Shown: positions 36,131 through 48,639 of the stretch, in pieces
Layout: each line of letters starts with the position of its first letter
How positions within the stretch are numbered: the stretch's first letter is position 1
Assembly: GCA_014925825.1 (NCBI GenBank)
Contig: JACGCK010000191.1
Span: 1-64,000, forward strand
Reading direction: 5' to 3'
DNA length: 64,000 bases
Source: Pholiota molesta
Lineage: Eukaryota > Basidiomycota > Agaricomycetes > Agaricales > Strophariaceae
Position numbers and translations under genes: made by a program
Notes under the pieces: generated by a model
What the model was told of the DNA's origin: nothing
The model's database searches: none
What the model saw: the letters and a program-made list of their open reading frames with translations, nothing else

Positions 36131-36888
36131 TAAGAGCTTTTTTAATATGCTATTTCTACCTCACTTGCTCCACTCGATCCGAAATGGTGAAGATTTGTTT
36201 TGAAATGCCGGTTTTTTCACGTTCGCCACCCTGCAGCCACAGTATTCCGTACGCGCATGCATGCACAGAAATATTAACTACCAATCGAGCATGACTCTTT
36301 CAATTGCGCTGCCCTGTATGCACGCCTTTGTGTGAAGATGGGACGTCACTCGAAACCATGGTATTTGTGATTTCGAGATAACCTACTGAGACACAGCCGC
36401 TCTTCAGTTCTAGGGCATCCAAGATGAGATGTATCTATATTCCGTTGCCTCACTTATCATTGACACGGCTGGCCTGATGCAGAAAAACCGTTCAAACCTG
36501 CAGAGTGCCGTGCATTTCGAATGACTGAACACGACTATTAATATCATAATTCATAGCATTCGATTGCCCTGTCCGTGTGCTGAAACGCACCGACGAGGCC
36601 GAGCTGAGGCCGAGGGAAGTACAGGCAGGCGGAGTGGAGTGGAGCCTCAGCGGCATAGGTATTTTTTCTGCATATGGGACAAAGACTCGTTTTCATTGTA
36701 GATTGCTGGGCGCTCGTCCATTATTCTTTCTTCACACGGCAGGGAACTATGTAGGTATATAACGCGCAAGTAAAAAACGCGCATCGTTTGACTATTCCCT
36801 TCCAATCTCCCCGAAATTGGACTCTGAAAGACACACCCGCCGGCGGTCGTTCCCACTTGTCTTTCTCTCATAGATATCTTTACTCGAG
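36131..36888. other. intergenic, membrane-protein upstream region
   Basis: No gene is supported. TATATAA at 36756-36762 lies about 130 bp upstream of the next start codon and is a likely TATA element. Confidence 0.4.
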
Positions 36889-37959
36889 ATGGCTGAGCCT
36901 GCCCCTATCAATCTCGCGAAGGCCTTCGGGTTCCACTCTGAACCCGCTGCGATTGCCTTTGCGGTCATCTACGTGCCGCTGTTCGGGTGGTTCACGCGCC
37001 AGTGCTTCGCGCGCCCCACGTATGTATACTTCATCATCAACCTGTTTTGCCAAAGTGAGTGCAAGCTCGTATCGTGCTGGTTGCGGTTTAAGTAGAATGG
37101 CGCTGACGCTGACGCTGTCGCGCGCACGTCGCAGTCCGCCTGGCCGCGTTCGTGCTGCGCGCGATCCTCATCCGCGTGGACGCCGTCGGGGAGAAGCTGG
37201 GCCCTCTGATCGCGGACGAGGTCCTCTTTGGCGTGGGCTTCTTCTCGCTGCTCTATTCCGCGTACACGCTCGTCCTCGATATGTGCGTCATCTCCCCCGT
37301 CCATCCCCCAGCGCGCGCATGCTCACCACCCCCCACAGCGAGATCAAACAGAACCGCCCCCCTCCCTGAACTTCCTCGTCCGCCTGACGAAGAACCGGCA
37401 CGTCTTCCGCGTGGTGCTGATGCTCGCGGTCATCCTCGGCGTGATGGCGTCGACGGGCACGGCGAAGAACGGGAGCGTGTCGGGCACGGCGCAGACGGAG
37501 CGCAAAGTCAGCACTATCTTGTTCCTGGTGTTGACGATTCTGCAGGCGGCGCAGACGCTGTTCCTGGTGCAGATGGACATGGCAGGTACACTCTATCATC
37601 GCTTTATTGATTTCGTGCCACGGATCGCTGACGGTGACGGTGCTTTACCCGCACATGACACAGACCCGCACGAGAGGCGGCCGAACGAGTCTTTCGGATC
37701 CAGGAATGCCATGACCATCCTCCTCGCCGTGTCGCTCCTGCTCCTCGTGCGCGAGGGCTTCTCGACGGCGACGATGACCAACGCACTCAAGCAGAACAAC
37801 GAGCACTTCTGGTACCCGCTGATGGCGGTGCCCGAGGTGCTCATCGTGGTCCTCCTCAGCCTGCCCGGGCTCGTGCCGCGGAAGGAGGAGATGCAGCAGC
37901 GGTACCCGGTGGCGATGCTGAAGGAGATGGGGCCGGGGTCGAGTACGAGTTTGGCGTAA
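36889..37959 (+). CDS. seven-segment membrane protein (DUF7702-like)
   Basis: Four exons (36889-37054, 37135-37286, 37339-37585, 37664-37959) give about 286 residues. Hydrophobic segments run AIAFAVIYVPLFGWF, TYVYFIINLFCQ, LAAFVLRAILI, VLFGVGFFSLLYSAYTLVL, VVLMLAVILGVMAS, STILFLVLTILQAAQTLFLV, MTILLAVSLLLLVREG and VPEVLIVVLLSLPGLV. It resembles the DUF7702/RTA1-like membrane proteins of fungi; role unknown. The second donor is the odd point: the frame is kept only with GTCATC after GATATGTGC. The better-looking GTGCGT five bases earlier leads to a stop in a C-rich run, so either the donor is weak or a single base differs there. Confidence 0.75.
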
Positions 37960-38877
37960 ATGTAGGGTGGTGGTTGGGTGTTCGTCTTCTTTTGGAGATA
38001 CGCCAGGAGCGACGTAATAGTACATATAGTAAGGAATTGGAAGGCGCCGTTCAATACGAAATCGACTTCTCGAGCCTCGAGCGGGCGTACTCATGTCACA
38101 CATCATCTCTGATAGTGGTATCGACGCGCACTCGCACATACACCGTAGGAGGCTCTGTCTGAGTAAAAATGATTGAAAATATAGTTGTCAGTGTGCTGCA
38201 AATTTGTGCCATAGTAATCGCACGAGTAAATCAGTTATTGAAGGATGTTCAACGAAGAAAGGTAGCGGGCATTGTCGCTTGTCGGTCTTTGTACTGGGTT
38301 GTTGGTATGCAGGATTCTTCTCTTCCAGTGTTGGAAAGACGCGACGACAACGCGACGAAGAATCTGAAGCAAGCTAGTTGTGAAGGATATAGCAGGGATT
38401 TACCCCCGTCTAGCTCCCCCGGCAGTTTCCCGCCGGAATCCTATGTCGTGGCCAAATATAGAAATTACACAAATGCCTACTCCCCCGGCGCGGCGCGCTC
38501 AATGACCAACGTCCGTACCACCGGAGAGAGTTCCTGGCTACGCTGAAGAACAAAACCCATGGACAGAAGAACATTCCACAAGCAAGCGGGGCCCACTGTG
38601 GAGGACTCCGATGACGAGGCGACGGGTCACGGAAGGCACCGCCATCGACGGACCCAGATGATGCTTCCGCAATGCGCGCCCCGCGATTGGCTGCGCGGAC
38701 AAAACCGGAACCGTCACATGACACTGCCAACGCTCAAAAAGTTTGTGAAAGCCGGGGACAACCTCTCTCCACCTCATCCACCACCACCCACCGCCCACTG
38801 CCCCGAGCCCGCGCTACGCCGCCTCGCCTTATTCTCCTGTATAATCTCCCTTATTCCTATCTACTTCTTCTCTAGAC
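37960..38877. other. intergenic upstream of cytochrome c
   Basis: No gene is supported. The last 60 bp are pyrimidine-rich with TATAATC, a usual fungal promoter and 5' leader composition. Confidence 0.4.
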
Positions 38878-39457
38878 ATGCCTTTCCAAACCGGTGCGTC
38901 GTCGCGATGGATGTCTGACGAGCTACGCGCGGGGTGCTGATACCTTCCCGTCGGTCCTCTAGGTGACTCTGCCAAGGGTGCGTCCCTCTTCAAGACACGG
39001 TGCGCGCAGTGCCACACCGTCGGCGCCGGCGAGCCGAACAAGGTCGGCCCCAACCTGCACGGGTGCGTATTCCCCTTGCCCTCCCGTCGATGAGCGCCAG
39101 CTCACCGTCCGTTTTTCGTGTGCAGGCTCTTCGGGCGTAAGTCCGGCCAGGTCGAGAGCTTCTCGTACACCGCGGCGAACGTGAACAAGGGCGTGACGTG
39201 GGACGAGCACACGCTGTTCGAGTACCTCGAGAACCCCAAAAAGGTGCGTGCCCCCTCCCTTCGCATCCTTTGTGTGTCGCTGACCCCCATGCGCGCTGTG
39301 TAGTACATCCCCGGTACGAAGATGGCCTTTGCTGGCTTGAAGAAGGACAAGGACAGGAACGACCTCATCACCTACCTCAAGGAGTCGGTATGTCCCTCTC
39401 TCTGGCATGTTGCACAACCCTCGCTAACGCCCTTCCCCCGCGCCACAGACCGCCTAA
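38878..39457 (+). CDS. CYC1: cytochrome c
   Basis: Five exons (38878-38893, 38963-39062, 39126-39243, 39304-39387, 39449-39457) give 108 residues, the usual fungal length. [19 protein letters not shown] precedes the heme-attachment motif [20 protein letters not shown] follows, and the Met ligand lies in [14 protein letters not shown]. It is the soluble electron carrier between complexes III and IV in the mitochondrial intermembrane space. All boundaries are GT-AG and in frame; the last coding exon holds only two codons before the stop. Confidence 0.97.
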
Positions 39458-40424
39458 GGCGCTCCTCCTCCCCGCCTCCGCCGCGCAGACGCAAGCGGCT
39501 GGCCTTGCAACGCGCTACAGCCTAATGTCACTACCCGTTTCGACCGCCTGTGCCGTTGCAAGAAGATCTGTATACTACTTAGACGCGATCGTACCAGCCA
39601 TTTGTTGTTCTGCATTGCCTGCCCCACACCCCTATTATATCTCCCCCCTCATCTGGAATAGATTGGTTCTCTTATTTATTTTACACTTTGGTGGGCTATC
39701 TACTTGTGTTCGGCGGCCTGTGCGTATTCTGCGGCTGTAGGATCCTGGATGACGTCACCTGCGCTGGATCTGCTGGTTCCTTTGAGCGTTATTTTAGGGT
39801 CGTCGATGCTATTTTGCGTCTCTTCTCACATGTCCAATCTACCCAAGTACACTGACCGTCAGGGAATTGCTTCACGTTGACCTAGTTCAATGATATGTTC
39901 CAATCTTGAAATTCTGGCATTGAGGTTCTGGTCTGCCTTACCAGGCGTGTATGCTTTGCATAATTCGGGGACCTTTCGAGCGACACACTAACGACATAAT
40001 TCAGAAAATATGTTCGGAGAGGTAGCAAAATCCAGTGAATCCGCTGACTAGGAACTTGGTTAAATAGCCTTGCATGTGGAGTTCCTTTCCCTTGTCTGAA
40101 CAAGCTTGCGCAGTATTCTCGTCAGATATCATTGTATATGTATATGACGGCGACTATGATTGCATGTCGCTTTCTCTTTTCTCTGCTCTCTTTTCTTTTC
40201 ACTCTGAGCAAAGCGTAGACTGGAAAAAAATTAGAACTATGTTTTATTCTTGTTTTTCTTTCAATGCGTGTGCTGTGTACACGTGACCCAGAGCCCAGGC
40301 ATCGGAGCTCGAACCCCTGCTTCGCGACACCCCACCACGCCCCTCTCCATCCCCCCCTCCCCATCTCCCTCGACAACCCCACCTTGCACACTCAACCGAA
40401 CCAAAACATTACCACTAAAACTAG
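39458..40424. other. intergenic between cytochrome c and YPI1 genes
   Basis: 3' flank of the cytochrome c gene and pyrimidine/CCCC-rich leader of the next gene; no further feature recognised. Confidence 0.4.
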
Positions 40425-41091
40425 ATGGACACAGCCCTCCGCCCGCGGGCCTCGACCTCCGCGCCCCCCGACGGCTCGCGCACGATGACCATCACCAGCA
40501 CCGCTGCCACTGCGCGCACGGACGCCGGCGACGCTGTAGGGGCCCTTCGCCTGCGTCCCGGACAGCAGAGAGGGGGAAACAGGGTGGCGTGGGACGAGGA
40601 CGTGGTGGACAACGAGGGCGCGGGGCGGAAGAAGTCGAAGAGTACGTCCCTATCTGCTTGGGTTTATCGCGGGGTTTTCCCATCGTGGGTTGTCTAGAGG
40701 CTGATTTGATCTGGACACAGTTTGTTGTATCTACCACAAGCCGAAGCGGTACGACGAGTCCTCCGACGAGTCCTCGGACTCGGAGGGCGAGGACGCCCAC
40801 CCACACCCGCATCCACATCCACATCCGCATCCGCACAACCACCCGCACAATCACACCCACCCGCACCCGCACCGCCACACCCCCCACACCCATCAAAACG
40901 GGGCGCAGTCCGAGCCGGTGCTGGGGCAGGAACAGCACCCGCCCGGCGAGGTGCACGGCGTGGAGCGGGAGGAGGAGGCGAATGCGTATGAGCGGGGGCC
41001 GAAGGGGAAGCGGAAGGCTGTCTGTGAGTCCTCTTTTCTGTGATGTGGATGGGTGCTGACGCTGATGCTAATATGGGATCGTGTAGCTTGA
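40425..41091 (+). CDS. YPI1: protein phosphatase 1 inhibitor (YPI1/inhibitor-3)
   Basis: Three exons (40425-40641, 40721-41023, 41087-41091) give 174 residues. The core RVAWDEDVVDNEGAGRKKSK, spliced to ICCIYHKPKRYDESS, is the conserved PP1-binding region of YPI1/PPP1R11; RVAW is the RVxF-type docking motif. A Ser/Asp/Glu-rich stretch follows. Then comes a remarkable run of about 30 residues dominated by His-Pro and His-Asn pairs, which could bind metal. The C-terminus is charged and lysine-rich, and the last exon adds only part of one codon and the stop. Family members regulate type-1 phosphatase in the nucleus. Homologues often carry a short His-rich part; this one is long. Confidence 0.92.
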
Positions 41092-41623
41092 GGAACCGGT
41101 GTGGCCGACGTGTTTGGTTTAACCCTCTAGAGTCTACGGTCTCCCTCTGTTCGACACCGCATTCATTATCCGCGAATTTGCATGCATCGGGACTCCCTTC
41201 TTCGTTTCTTTTTGATACATGTTGTCTTGTATATTCTGTACTCCAATAACCAGGAAGACTCATCGTATATTCCATTCTTATAAGACATCGCATCCGCTTC
41301 GAAAAGGAGTTACATTTTGCCATCATCGTGCACGAGAATCCTCCCTCGCGAGTCGCTTACAGACACAAATTATATATGATTCAATAATGTCCGTTTTATG
41401 TCCCCACTACGCACTCCGTAGGAGCGCGAGGGCAGACGAATGCACACCAACTCTCGGAGCGCGGATTAAAATAATAAGTGCTATAATACAGGGGTCGTGT
41501 GTATGTAAAATCTCGTAAAATCGTCCTCGACGCATCCGCATCCCGCGTGCACCTCGTGCCTTTGACTCCACATCGTCGCAGGTTGGTAGTGGTGGTGGCG
41601 GTAGTAGTAGTGCAAGGCAAGCG

Positions 41624-42950
41624 TTACGACACCTCCTCCATATCCTCGTCCTCGTCCTCCTCGTCGTCGTCCCCAAACTCGTCCTCGTCCTCCATCTTGT
41701 AGTCCGCCGGAGTACTCGGGCCCGGCACGTTCTCCGCCTTCATCTATCGTCCATGCTGAGCAACCACACACACATCCAAAAAAAAACAACAGCCACTCAC
41801 CGACCCGTCCCGGAACGCCTCCTGTAGCTCCCACAAGCCGTTCCACTCCCCCGCCTTGTGCAGGAACGCGATCTCCGACAGCACCTCCTTGAGATACACC
41901 TCCGGCTGCTGTGTCCTGTCGCGCAGGGGCTTGATGCCCCACCGCGGCGTCTGCCGGAAGAGCGCGAAGAGCTGGTCGAGCAGCTGGTTCCGCGGGATGC
42001 GCGCCATGCGCTCGAAGGTGCCTTTTGCGGGCTTCGGCTTCGTTTTCTGTTGGGGGCGGCGTTAGCGTCAGCGTCATCGTCATCGTCCTCTCCGCACCGA
42101 GAAAGCAAGCAGCACGGATAACGAGAAGAGAAGAGAAGAGAAGGGAAGAAGGGAAAGACGCACGATAAAGTCCCCAAACGCATTCCCCGCGCCCACCCCG
42201 ACCCCGCTCGTCAGCCGGTTGATCCCGCCCTTGCCCCCCGGCACGTCCGCCGTGTCCATCATCCGTATCGTCCGCGCCGGCGTCGTGTACTTCCTATGCC
42301 TCTCCTTCACCTGTCTCCTGTACCGCGCGGAGAAGGCGGGGCGCAGGCTCGCCTCGTGCTTGATGCGCCCGGTGAGGATGGTGGTGCGCGCGCGCGTGGA
42401 GGCGGTGGCGGCCGCGGCGCTCGCGCCCGTGCTCAAGCTCGCGTCCTTGGGCCGCTCGGCGACGACGATCTGGTTCTCGACCGCGTCGTTCACCATGTCG
42501 AGCTCGTACGCGTCGGGCTCCGCCCCCGTTGACGGGTACGCCGTGGCCGTGTCGAACACCGGGCGGCCGGGGAGGGGGGCGGGGAGGGGGGCGGAGGGGG
42601 AGGAGGGGTCGATGTTGGGCGGGAGGAAGAGCACGATGCGCTCTTTGCGCTCGGTGGTGGCGGGGTAGACGCGCAGCGTGGCGAGGTGCACGTCTTCTTG
42701 GGCGACGGCGGCCCAGCGCTCCATGAGGAACTTCGGGACCTGCGGGAGAGCGGGGGCGGTCAGTCAGGTAAATCAAGTTGCGGCGAGGCGGGGGAGAAGA
42801 AGGGATGGGAGGGGGGGGAGGACGTACCTTGACGAGCCAGATGCGCCCGTTGCCCTGGTCGAGCATGAGCTGCTCGTCGGGGTCCGGCTGCGCGTCGTCC
42901 TCGGGCGCGGTCTCCGCGTCGAATGGCTTCTTCTCGTCCTCGACGTCCAT
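41624..42950 (-). CDS. TFG2: transcription factor TFIIF subunit beta
   Basis: Four exons (42950-42828, 42739-42164, 42046-41801, 41743-41624) give 354 residues. The N-terminus is acidic; the beta-barrel dimerisation region includes QGNGRIWLVKVPKFLMERW and LATLRVYP. A linker follows (HEASLRPAFSARYRRQVKERHR). The winged-helix region reads RMARIPRNQLLDQLFALF, WGIKPLRDRTQQPEVYLKEVL and LHKAGEWNGLWELQEAF. The tail is strongly acidic (EDEDEFGDDEEDEDEDMEE). It is a general RNA polymerase II initiation factor acting with TFIIF alpha. Boundaries are consistent and in frame. Confidence 0.96.
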
Positions 42951-43675
42951 CGCACTCTGTCGGTTCCGTGCGCTTGTGTATACGGGGTGGGTAGTGGTGT
43001 GGGGTTGTGTGCTTGGGGTCGGCGAGGTTGCGTATGTATGGGACGGAGCAGGGGTCGGGCCGACGTGAACGAGATAGTGGGAGGAGGGAGGCCGCACAGC
43101 GGGGAGATGACGCCAGAACGAGGATACGTAAGCAATGCAGGAGCCACCTCGAGGCGGAGCTTGAAATGGGCACGGCATCTATCGGCGCCAAAGGGCTTGG
43201 CGCTCAACCAACGCTCAACGAGCTGATATTCTGTATCGATGGCGTCCCCACAGGTTAAATATCATAGAGCGGCAGATGCCAAGGGATTTAGAAGACCTAT
43301 AGAGCATAATGGATCAAATTTCCCCGGTTATCTCGCGATGAACAGTTCTGAGTTCATCAGCGCTACGACTGTATCCCGTCAACGGTACATATTATCTCGT
43401 GCCTTCCATTCTAGCCGTTCGAACAAGCCTGGGCACCGCGACTTCTGAGATACACCCGTGTGCCTGAGCTAGCAACTGTTGTACAGGGACAGGCGCTAAT
43501 CTCTATGCATTCGACGCCCGGAATCCTTCCTTCTGAAAGAAATGGAGGCCAGGTCGTGTAGCGTTGCTGATCTGCGCAGGGTAATTCTCATGGTCAAGCT
43601 CAGCAGCGGCAGATGCCAAGAGCAAAAGATATATCAGACATGTCAACTTCGCGCCGGCGACGCCGCTGCTGGCAA
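42951..43675. other. intergenic right of TFIIF beta
   Basis: Promoter region of the TFIIF beta gene and the start of accessory DNA; no feature recognised. Confidence 0.4.
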
Positions 43676-44208
43676 TGACCACCACCGTGAACCTCGTCCT
43701 CGCCGCGCTGATCGTCGCGCGCCTCCTGCACCACGAGCGGCGCCTGAGGACCGTCATGGGCGTGCAGGCGAGCTTGTCGTCGCCGGTCCGGCGCGTGATC
43801 GCCCTGTGCGTCGAGTCCTGCGCGCTGATTGTCGTCTTCAGCGCGAGCGCGCTGGGCATGGCGTGGGCGCGGAACAACACGGTCTATAATCTGTCAACGA
43901 TACCGGTGACGCTGCTGCCCCACATCTGCGTACGCCGCCATCCATTAAAGATGGTTCTATTACTTATACTGGGTTTCTGATTATTGCTTCGGATACAGGT
44001 GATCTCCCCGTTTTTGATTATTATACGTGTGGCGAATGGGAGAGCGCCCGCGACGACGCTCCTGCCTGCGTCGATGGAGTGGGACGACGTGGAAGTGGGC
44101 AGACGGAGACGTTGTTCCCTTCGATTTAGTCGCCAGGCGTCGATTGTGGATCAAGAGGTACCGCCTCCGTTGCCTTCTGCAGACGACGGGAAGTTCTTGG
44201 CTCGTTAG
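43676..44208 (+). pseudogene. C-terminal remnant of a multi-pass membrane protein
   Basis: Two exons encode LVLAALIVARLLHHERRLR, VRRVIALCVESCALIVVFSA, an extracellular-like loop, and LLPHICVISPFLIIIRVANG, then a polar tail ending DDGKFLAR. This is the C-terminal half pattern of basidiomycete DUF6533-type membrane proteins. No N-terminal membrane segments were found upstream, so it is likely a truncated gene. Confidence 0.5.
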
Positions 44209-45040
44209 GAGGTCAAGGGGTGGGAGGTGTGCACAATTTCTGAATTTATTTTATTCTGAGAACTGGAAAATACGTGTATAGTTGCGTTACAAACATTGTT
44301 TTGGACTTCGGCTTGGACATGTTGGTCGTCAGGATTCCCTCTGGATTTTCAATGTTTTACCACGGACATCCTCGTATATGTTGTATTTATTGATTAGAAA
44401 TCTTACCAGGGACTGCGGCCTACTTTGTGAATGCATTTCGAAGCAATAACACGACATTAATTAATAAATGGCAAGCAAGTCAACCTGTAAATGAAGTATT
44501 TACTGTACGCGGCGAATGGTGTGGTCGCCGAAGCGGAAGGGTGTCCTGATAATAATTCATGTCGAATGAGAAGCATAATCATCGTGTGATTGTTTTCTAC
44601 ATTTCTACCTTCTTCCATTCAAATATGATGACAGGCAGATACCGACACTCGAGCGTTGATTGTCATCTGATCATCAAGAAACATTGACTTCTGCTGATTC
44701 GTTCGTATAAGTAGATTGATGTCCCAGTCAACGTATGGCGTTGATAATGTTTGGCACAAGCCTGGATTCGACAAAAACATCAGCAACTTAGTACTTAACC
44801 CCTATGTGTTATCTGTAACTAGACTAAAATTCAGAACAGCCAGCCTGTCCACATCACTGGATTGTTCAAAAGATCATTTATTAGATGAGGCATGGCGGTG
44901 GGGAAATTATTTTGCTTTTCTACCGTCTCCAATCTCTCTGCGCTACCCAACAATTCTAATATCTCTTTGCCATGTTATCGGTATTTATTTGATTTTAGAT
45001 CGCTTTGATGTTGGCCCTGACCTCGTTTGGTCACACAGAA
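44209..45040. other. intergenic before F-box/LRR gene
   Basis: AT-rich. An open frame from 44716 (134 residues) runs into the next gene in another frame and shows no motif. A CACACAG acceptor-like site ends at 45040, so a short upstream exon of the next gene may be hidden here. Confidence 0.35.
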
Positions 45041-46655
45041 TGATTGTGACACCAACGGCAAGAGGGCCGTGCCACCTGCTCTCAAACTGTACGACTACCA
45101 GCTGTGGCGAGTCTTCATAACCATCGCCGACTCAGAGGGAGGGATACACAGACTCTACCCATATCACAGCAGCGCTCTTCATACAGTACGACGAGGCTCC
45201 CAAGTTTGTCGGTATTGGCGCCATGTCATCCTGGGCTCGCCCTCACTATGGGCGTCCGTGGTGAATCTCACGCATTTGCAGCAGAAGACGGAGCACTGGA
45301 GGGACATGGTGCTGCGGCGGGCAGGGGGGGCGCTGTTGACCATCACCGGAGCCGTTGATGTGGCCCAATCCCTGCTCTTCATCTTGGATACGCACTGGAC
45401 GAGAATACGGAAGCTCGACGTCGTCGTCTATGACTTTCGCTCCCTCGAATACGAGAGATGGAAGGCATTCCAGCAACCAGCACCCAATCTCGAATCGTTC
45501 CGCTTTGGATGCGCCCGCGGTACGCCCATTTTCCTCCAAGAGGACCAAGACGCCTCAAGCAATATCTCGTTCGCAGATTATGCCCCGTTGCTACGCGAAT
45601 TCTCTGCTACCCGGATCACCTTCCTGACTTCCCCGCCATGGTTTTCGCATGTCCGTGTACTCCACATATCGTCTTGCTTTACCATGCCCCACTTCCTCGA
45701 CTCTCTCGTGGATGCCCAGCTTCTGGAGTGGCTCGATATCCAGAACGGTTTCACCCCCGTTGCGGGCGCCGATCGCTTTCGTGAATTACCGACGGTCGTT
45801 CTTCCCCGATTATTGAGAATCCAAATTCGTAGCAAGATCTCTACCTGCTTAGATTTCCTCGAACAAATTCAGCCGTCTTATGGATGCAGCCTCGCGTTAC
45901 AAACCGACGATCCTACGGATGCTCCTACTGTCTGGGGCCCAACACTCTTGGATTCGCTACGCCGCGTCATATCTCGCTACGCCAAGGCCTACTTCGCCAC
46001 ACACAGTATCCGCGAGCTCTGTTTAGATGTCGAAAAAGGTCGTTTCCGATTCTCTGGCTATGCGGACAATATTCCCGTCTTCAACTCTCCCGAATGCCAT
46101 TACTTCAATATCTGGATCAATAGTAAGACGGGTTTTACGCCCAGGATTATATCCGTATTCCTTGGCTGCCTTGCATTGTGTACGTTCACCACGGTCACCA
46201 GCCTCGTCTTCAAGATGGTCGATATTCTCGACTTCGAGGTATTTGATCCCGATTTCCTAGCCTTCATCTCATCCATCCCATACGTCGAGGTGTTGCAGTC
46301 CGGCGTCAAGACCATCGCGTTGTTGAACGGCCTCGTCGATGAGGAAATACCCCACTCGTCGTCAGCCTCCATCCCAGCGTCGTCGTCCAGGATCGCCCTT
46401 CCCTGCTTGAAGTCAGTGAAAATCCAAGAGCTCGACCTGATACCCGACAACTTCGAGGGAATCGTCACGGACTTCTTTAAGTGGAGGAAGGGCACGGGCG
46501 TCTGGATCGAGTCGCTCGAGCTCATGGTTTATGGGTATGTGGCACCGCGCGCGCGCGGCGCCGGATCTGACGTTCCTGGAGGACCTGGTTCCGGGGTTGG
46601 AGGTCGTTTGGAGGTCGTCGGGCCCTATGATGCGGTATATCTGCGGGGACGGTGA
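45041..46655 (+). CDS. F-box protein with LRR-like C-terminal region
   Basis: One long open exon. An F-box-like start (LYDYQLWRVFITIAD) is followed by RRGSQVCRYWRHVILGSPSLWASVV, the typical basidiomycete F-box signature. Repeating segments follow in which hydrophobic positions recur as in LRR folds (LDVVVYDF, LESFRFG, VRVLHISSC, LLEWLDIQN, LRIQIRSK, SIRELCLDV, LPCLKSVKIQELDL). The N-terminal end is uncertain: the frame has no ATG near the F-box, and an acceptor-like site sits at 45040, so the first exon is not identified. It is presumed an SCF substrate adaptor. A damaged copy lies at 48640-49632. Confidence 0.72.
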
Positions 46656-47225
46656 GCTACACGAGCTTGTATATTCTGCTTCGAATTCGATATAGTCGAT
46701 TCTGTGCTTGAGATATAGTTTGTAATGACGACAATGAGTTTTTTTATTGCAACAAATGTCGTTGTGATACCAAATTTACGTCGACTCGGAGATCGAACAT
46801 ATTTAAGTAGTCTGTTTGAAAGTATGATACAGTTATCCACCGGTGCGGAGATGCAGGTGGAGAAATATACAGGTCTGGCATCCGTGGGGATCCAAACATC
46901 ACCACCAATCGGTCGGAAAACCGACGCTCATCAATTACCACGTACACGACTCGGAGGTAGCCGTATATATAAGCAAGCTTCTTCAAGGCCGCAATCAACC
47001 CGCAACTCCAATTTCCCTCAAATTCCACGCAACGGATGACACAATAATTCGTTATCGATATCAGATAGCTAACTCGCAAATTTAACGTTGAATCCACTAT
47101 TCATTCTTACTGCGCTTTGCAACGCTGCACTGCAAGTCGACAGCACTATTTGCTGTCCTTAGGGGTGGACCGGAATTTATTCACAACCGTCATCAACTCT
47201 AGTATACTGCCCGACGCCAATCACC
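46656..47225. promoter_or_regulatory. upstream region of the MYND gene
   Basis: A TATATATAAG stretch at 46964-46973 and the block around TTCGTTATCGATATCAGATAG are also found upstream of the disrupted copy at 34.4-34.7 kb, so the promoter was duplicated with the gene. Confidence 0.5.
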
Positions 47226-48252
47226 ATGCCTCCACTGCCCAATCCCCGTGAGACCATCGTCAGAAACGTCTTCCTCTTCCCCGCCGACGGGACAGAGCCG
47301 CGTATCGTTCCCAAGACGTTCAGCGAAGCCGCGTCCAAAGCAAATCCCGTCGGCTTCTTCAGCACCTCCGTCGATCTGGGGAGCCACTACGGGAAGCAGA
47401 TGGCCAGCACGCTGTGCAAATTCATCACGAACAACTTCCCTCTCGCGCTCGAGTGCGCGAAGGGGGACTACATCATCTATTCCAATGTTAGCCCCGAGCT
47501 CCCCCTTAACCTGTTCGCGGCACGGGCGACCGGGATCGACCCGGTGGCGTATGAGGCGAGGGTGTTCTGGCGGGGCGATATCGTGATGGTGAAGGCGGAG
47601 GTCTGGCCTGGCCCGCTCGTCGTCAGCGAAGGACTGCACAAGATTTACCACGACGTCCACCCCTCGGTGCAGGAGCTGGTTGAAGTAGCGTTGAGGGGGA
47701 TGTACGAGGCGGACGAGCTGAGAGAGAATATTCGGGAGTATGTAAAGATTGACCAGAGCTCGGTGCATGAGGGTACGTACGTTGTGTTTCCTGTTGTTTT
47801 GCTGAATGGTATCTGAAGGAGGGCGGGTTTGGGCAGATCGCGTGTTTAGAGAACAGATGCAGATACATCGCCCTAATATTCCAGTATCTACGGTCGGACC
47901 CATCGATCTCAAACAACGCTGTGCGTTCCAACTGCCACGGAAGATATGTCGTGCATTAAAATTATATACTTTCTTTTAAGCGAACCTCATTCATATGTGG
48001 AGGAAGATCTCACGATATTGTAAGTATAGGTATTTCTCCGGTTCGAAATTGAATAATACATCATCTTCTTTAGATGAAGATGCAGATATAGAGATGCTGT
48101 CGAGGAAAGTGTGCGCTCTCTGCCGCACTGCAGACGCGCCGAAGTTGAAGGTCTGCTCGGGGTGTCGCCAGATAGCGTACTGCTCGAAGGAATGTCAAAA
48201 GGATGACTGGCAGTATCACAAGCGTGAGTGCAAGGTAAAGAAGGCGACCTGA
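47226..48252 (+). CDS. MYND zinc-finger protein, intact copy
   Basis: Four exons (47226-47772, 47837-47947, 47981-48019, 48074-48252) give 291 residues in frame. The N-terminal 180 residues form an uncharacterised domain (FLFPADGTEPRIV, SHYGKQMASTLCKF, IYSNVSPELPLN, VFWRGDIVMVKAEVWPGPLV). The C-terminus is a MYND finger: CALCRTADAPKLKVCSGCRQ, YCSKECQKDDWQ, HKREC. MYND fingers mediate protein contacts. Introns 2 and 3 were placed by comparison with the disrupted paralog, whose exon sequences are conserved in frame while intron sequences are not. No enzyme motif is seen. Confidence 0.82.
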
Positions 48253-48639
48253 GGGAGGCCGAGGAAAGAATTCCGAATGATGATTGGTATTTTGTACTCT
48301 GGGCTTTATACAAATGTACGAGTAGCAACGGACGATGCTCCAATGTAGTCTAACTGAAGGTCGACGAGACGCGAGTGAGGCGGAGAAGCACGAGGATGAG
48401 TTCAGAGACCAAGGCAGAAATACCGCTAGAGGCGGAGGCTGAGCTGGTGGTCTGCCATACGACAGCGGCATGGTACCGTCGGCGGCCTGCGCGAGGACGA
48501 CAGTGCGGATGACGCAGAGGTAATGAAGATCGTGCCGCATGAGCTGGAGGGAGCTAGAGCGTGTAGATGGAGAGGAGCTGGAAGAGGAGGCACAGCGGGC
48601 ACAGCGGGGCGCGCGCCTTGGACGCCGCCCATGGTTCAC

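Noticed and set aside
40492..40956. Minus-strand frame rich in Val/Arg/Met opposite the YPI1 gene
   Set aside because: It is the antisense shadow of the His-Pro repeat in YPI1.
42294..43178. Long minus-strand frame of 294 codons over the TFIIF beta gene
   Set aside because: It is a GC-driven shifted frame of the TFIIF beta exons; the true frame carries the conserved domains.
44716..45120. Separate gene upstream of the F-box/LRR gene
   Set aside because: The frame overlaps the F-box exon in another phase and has no domain; at most part of it could be an upstream exon.
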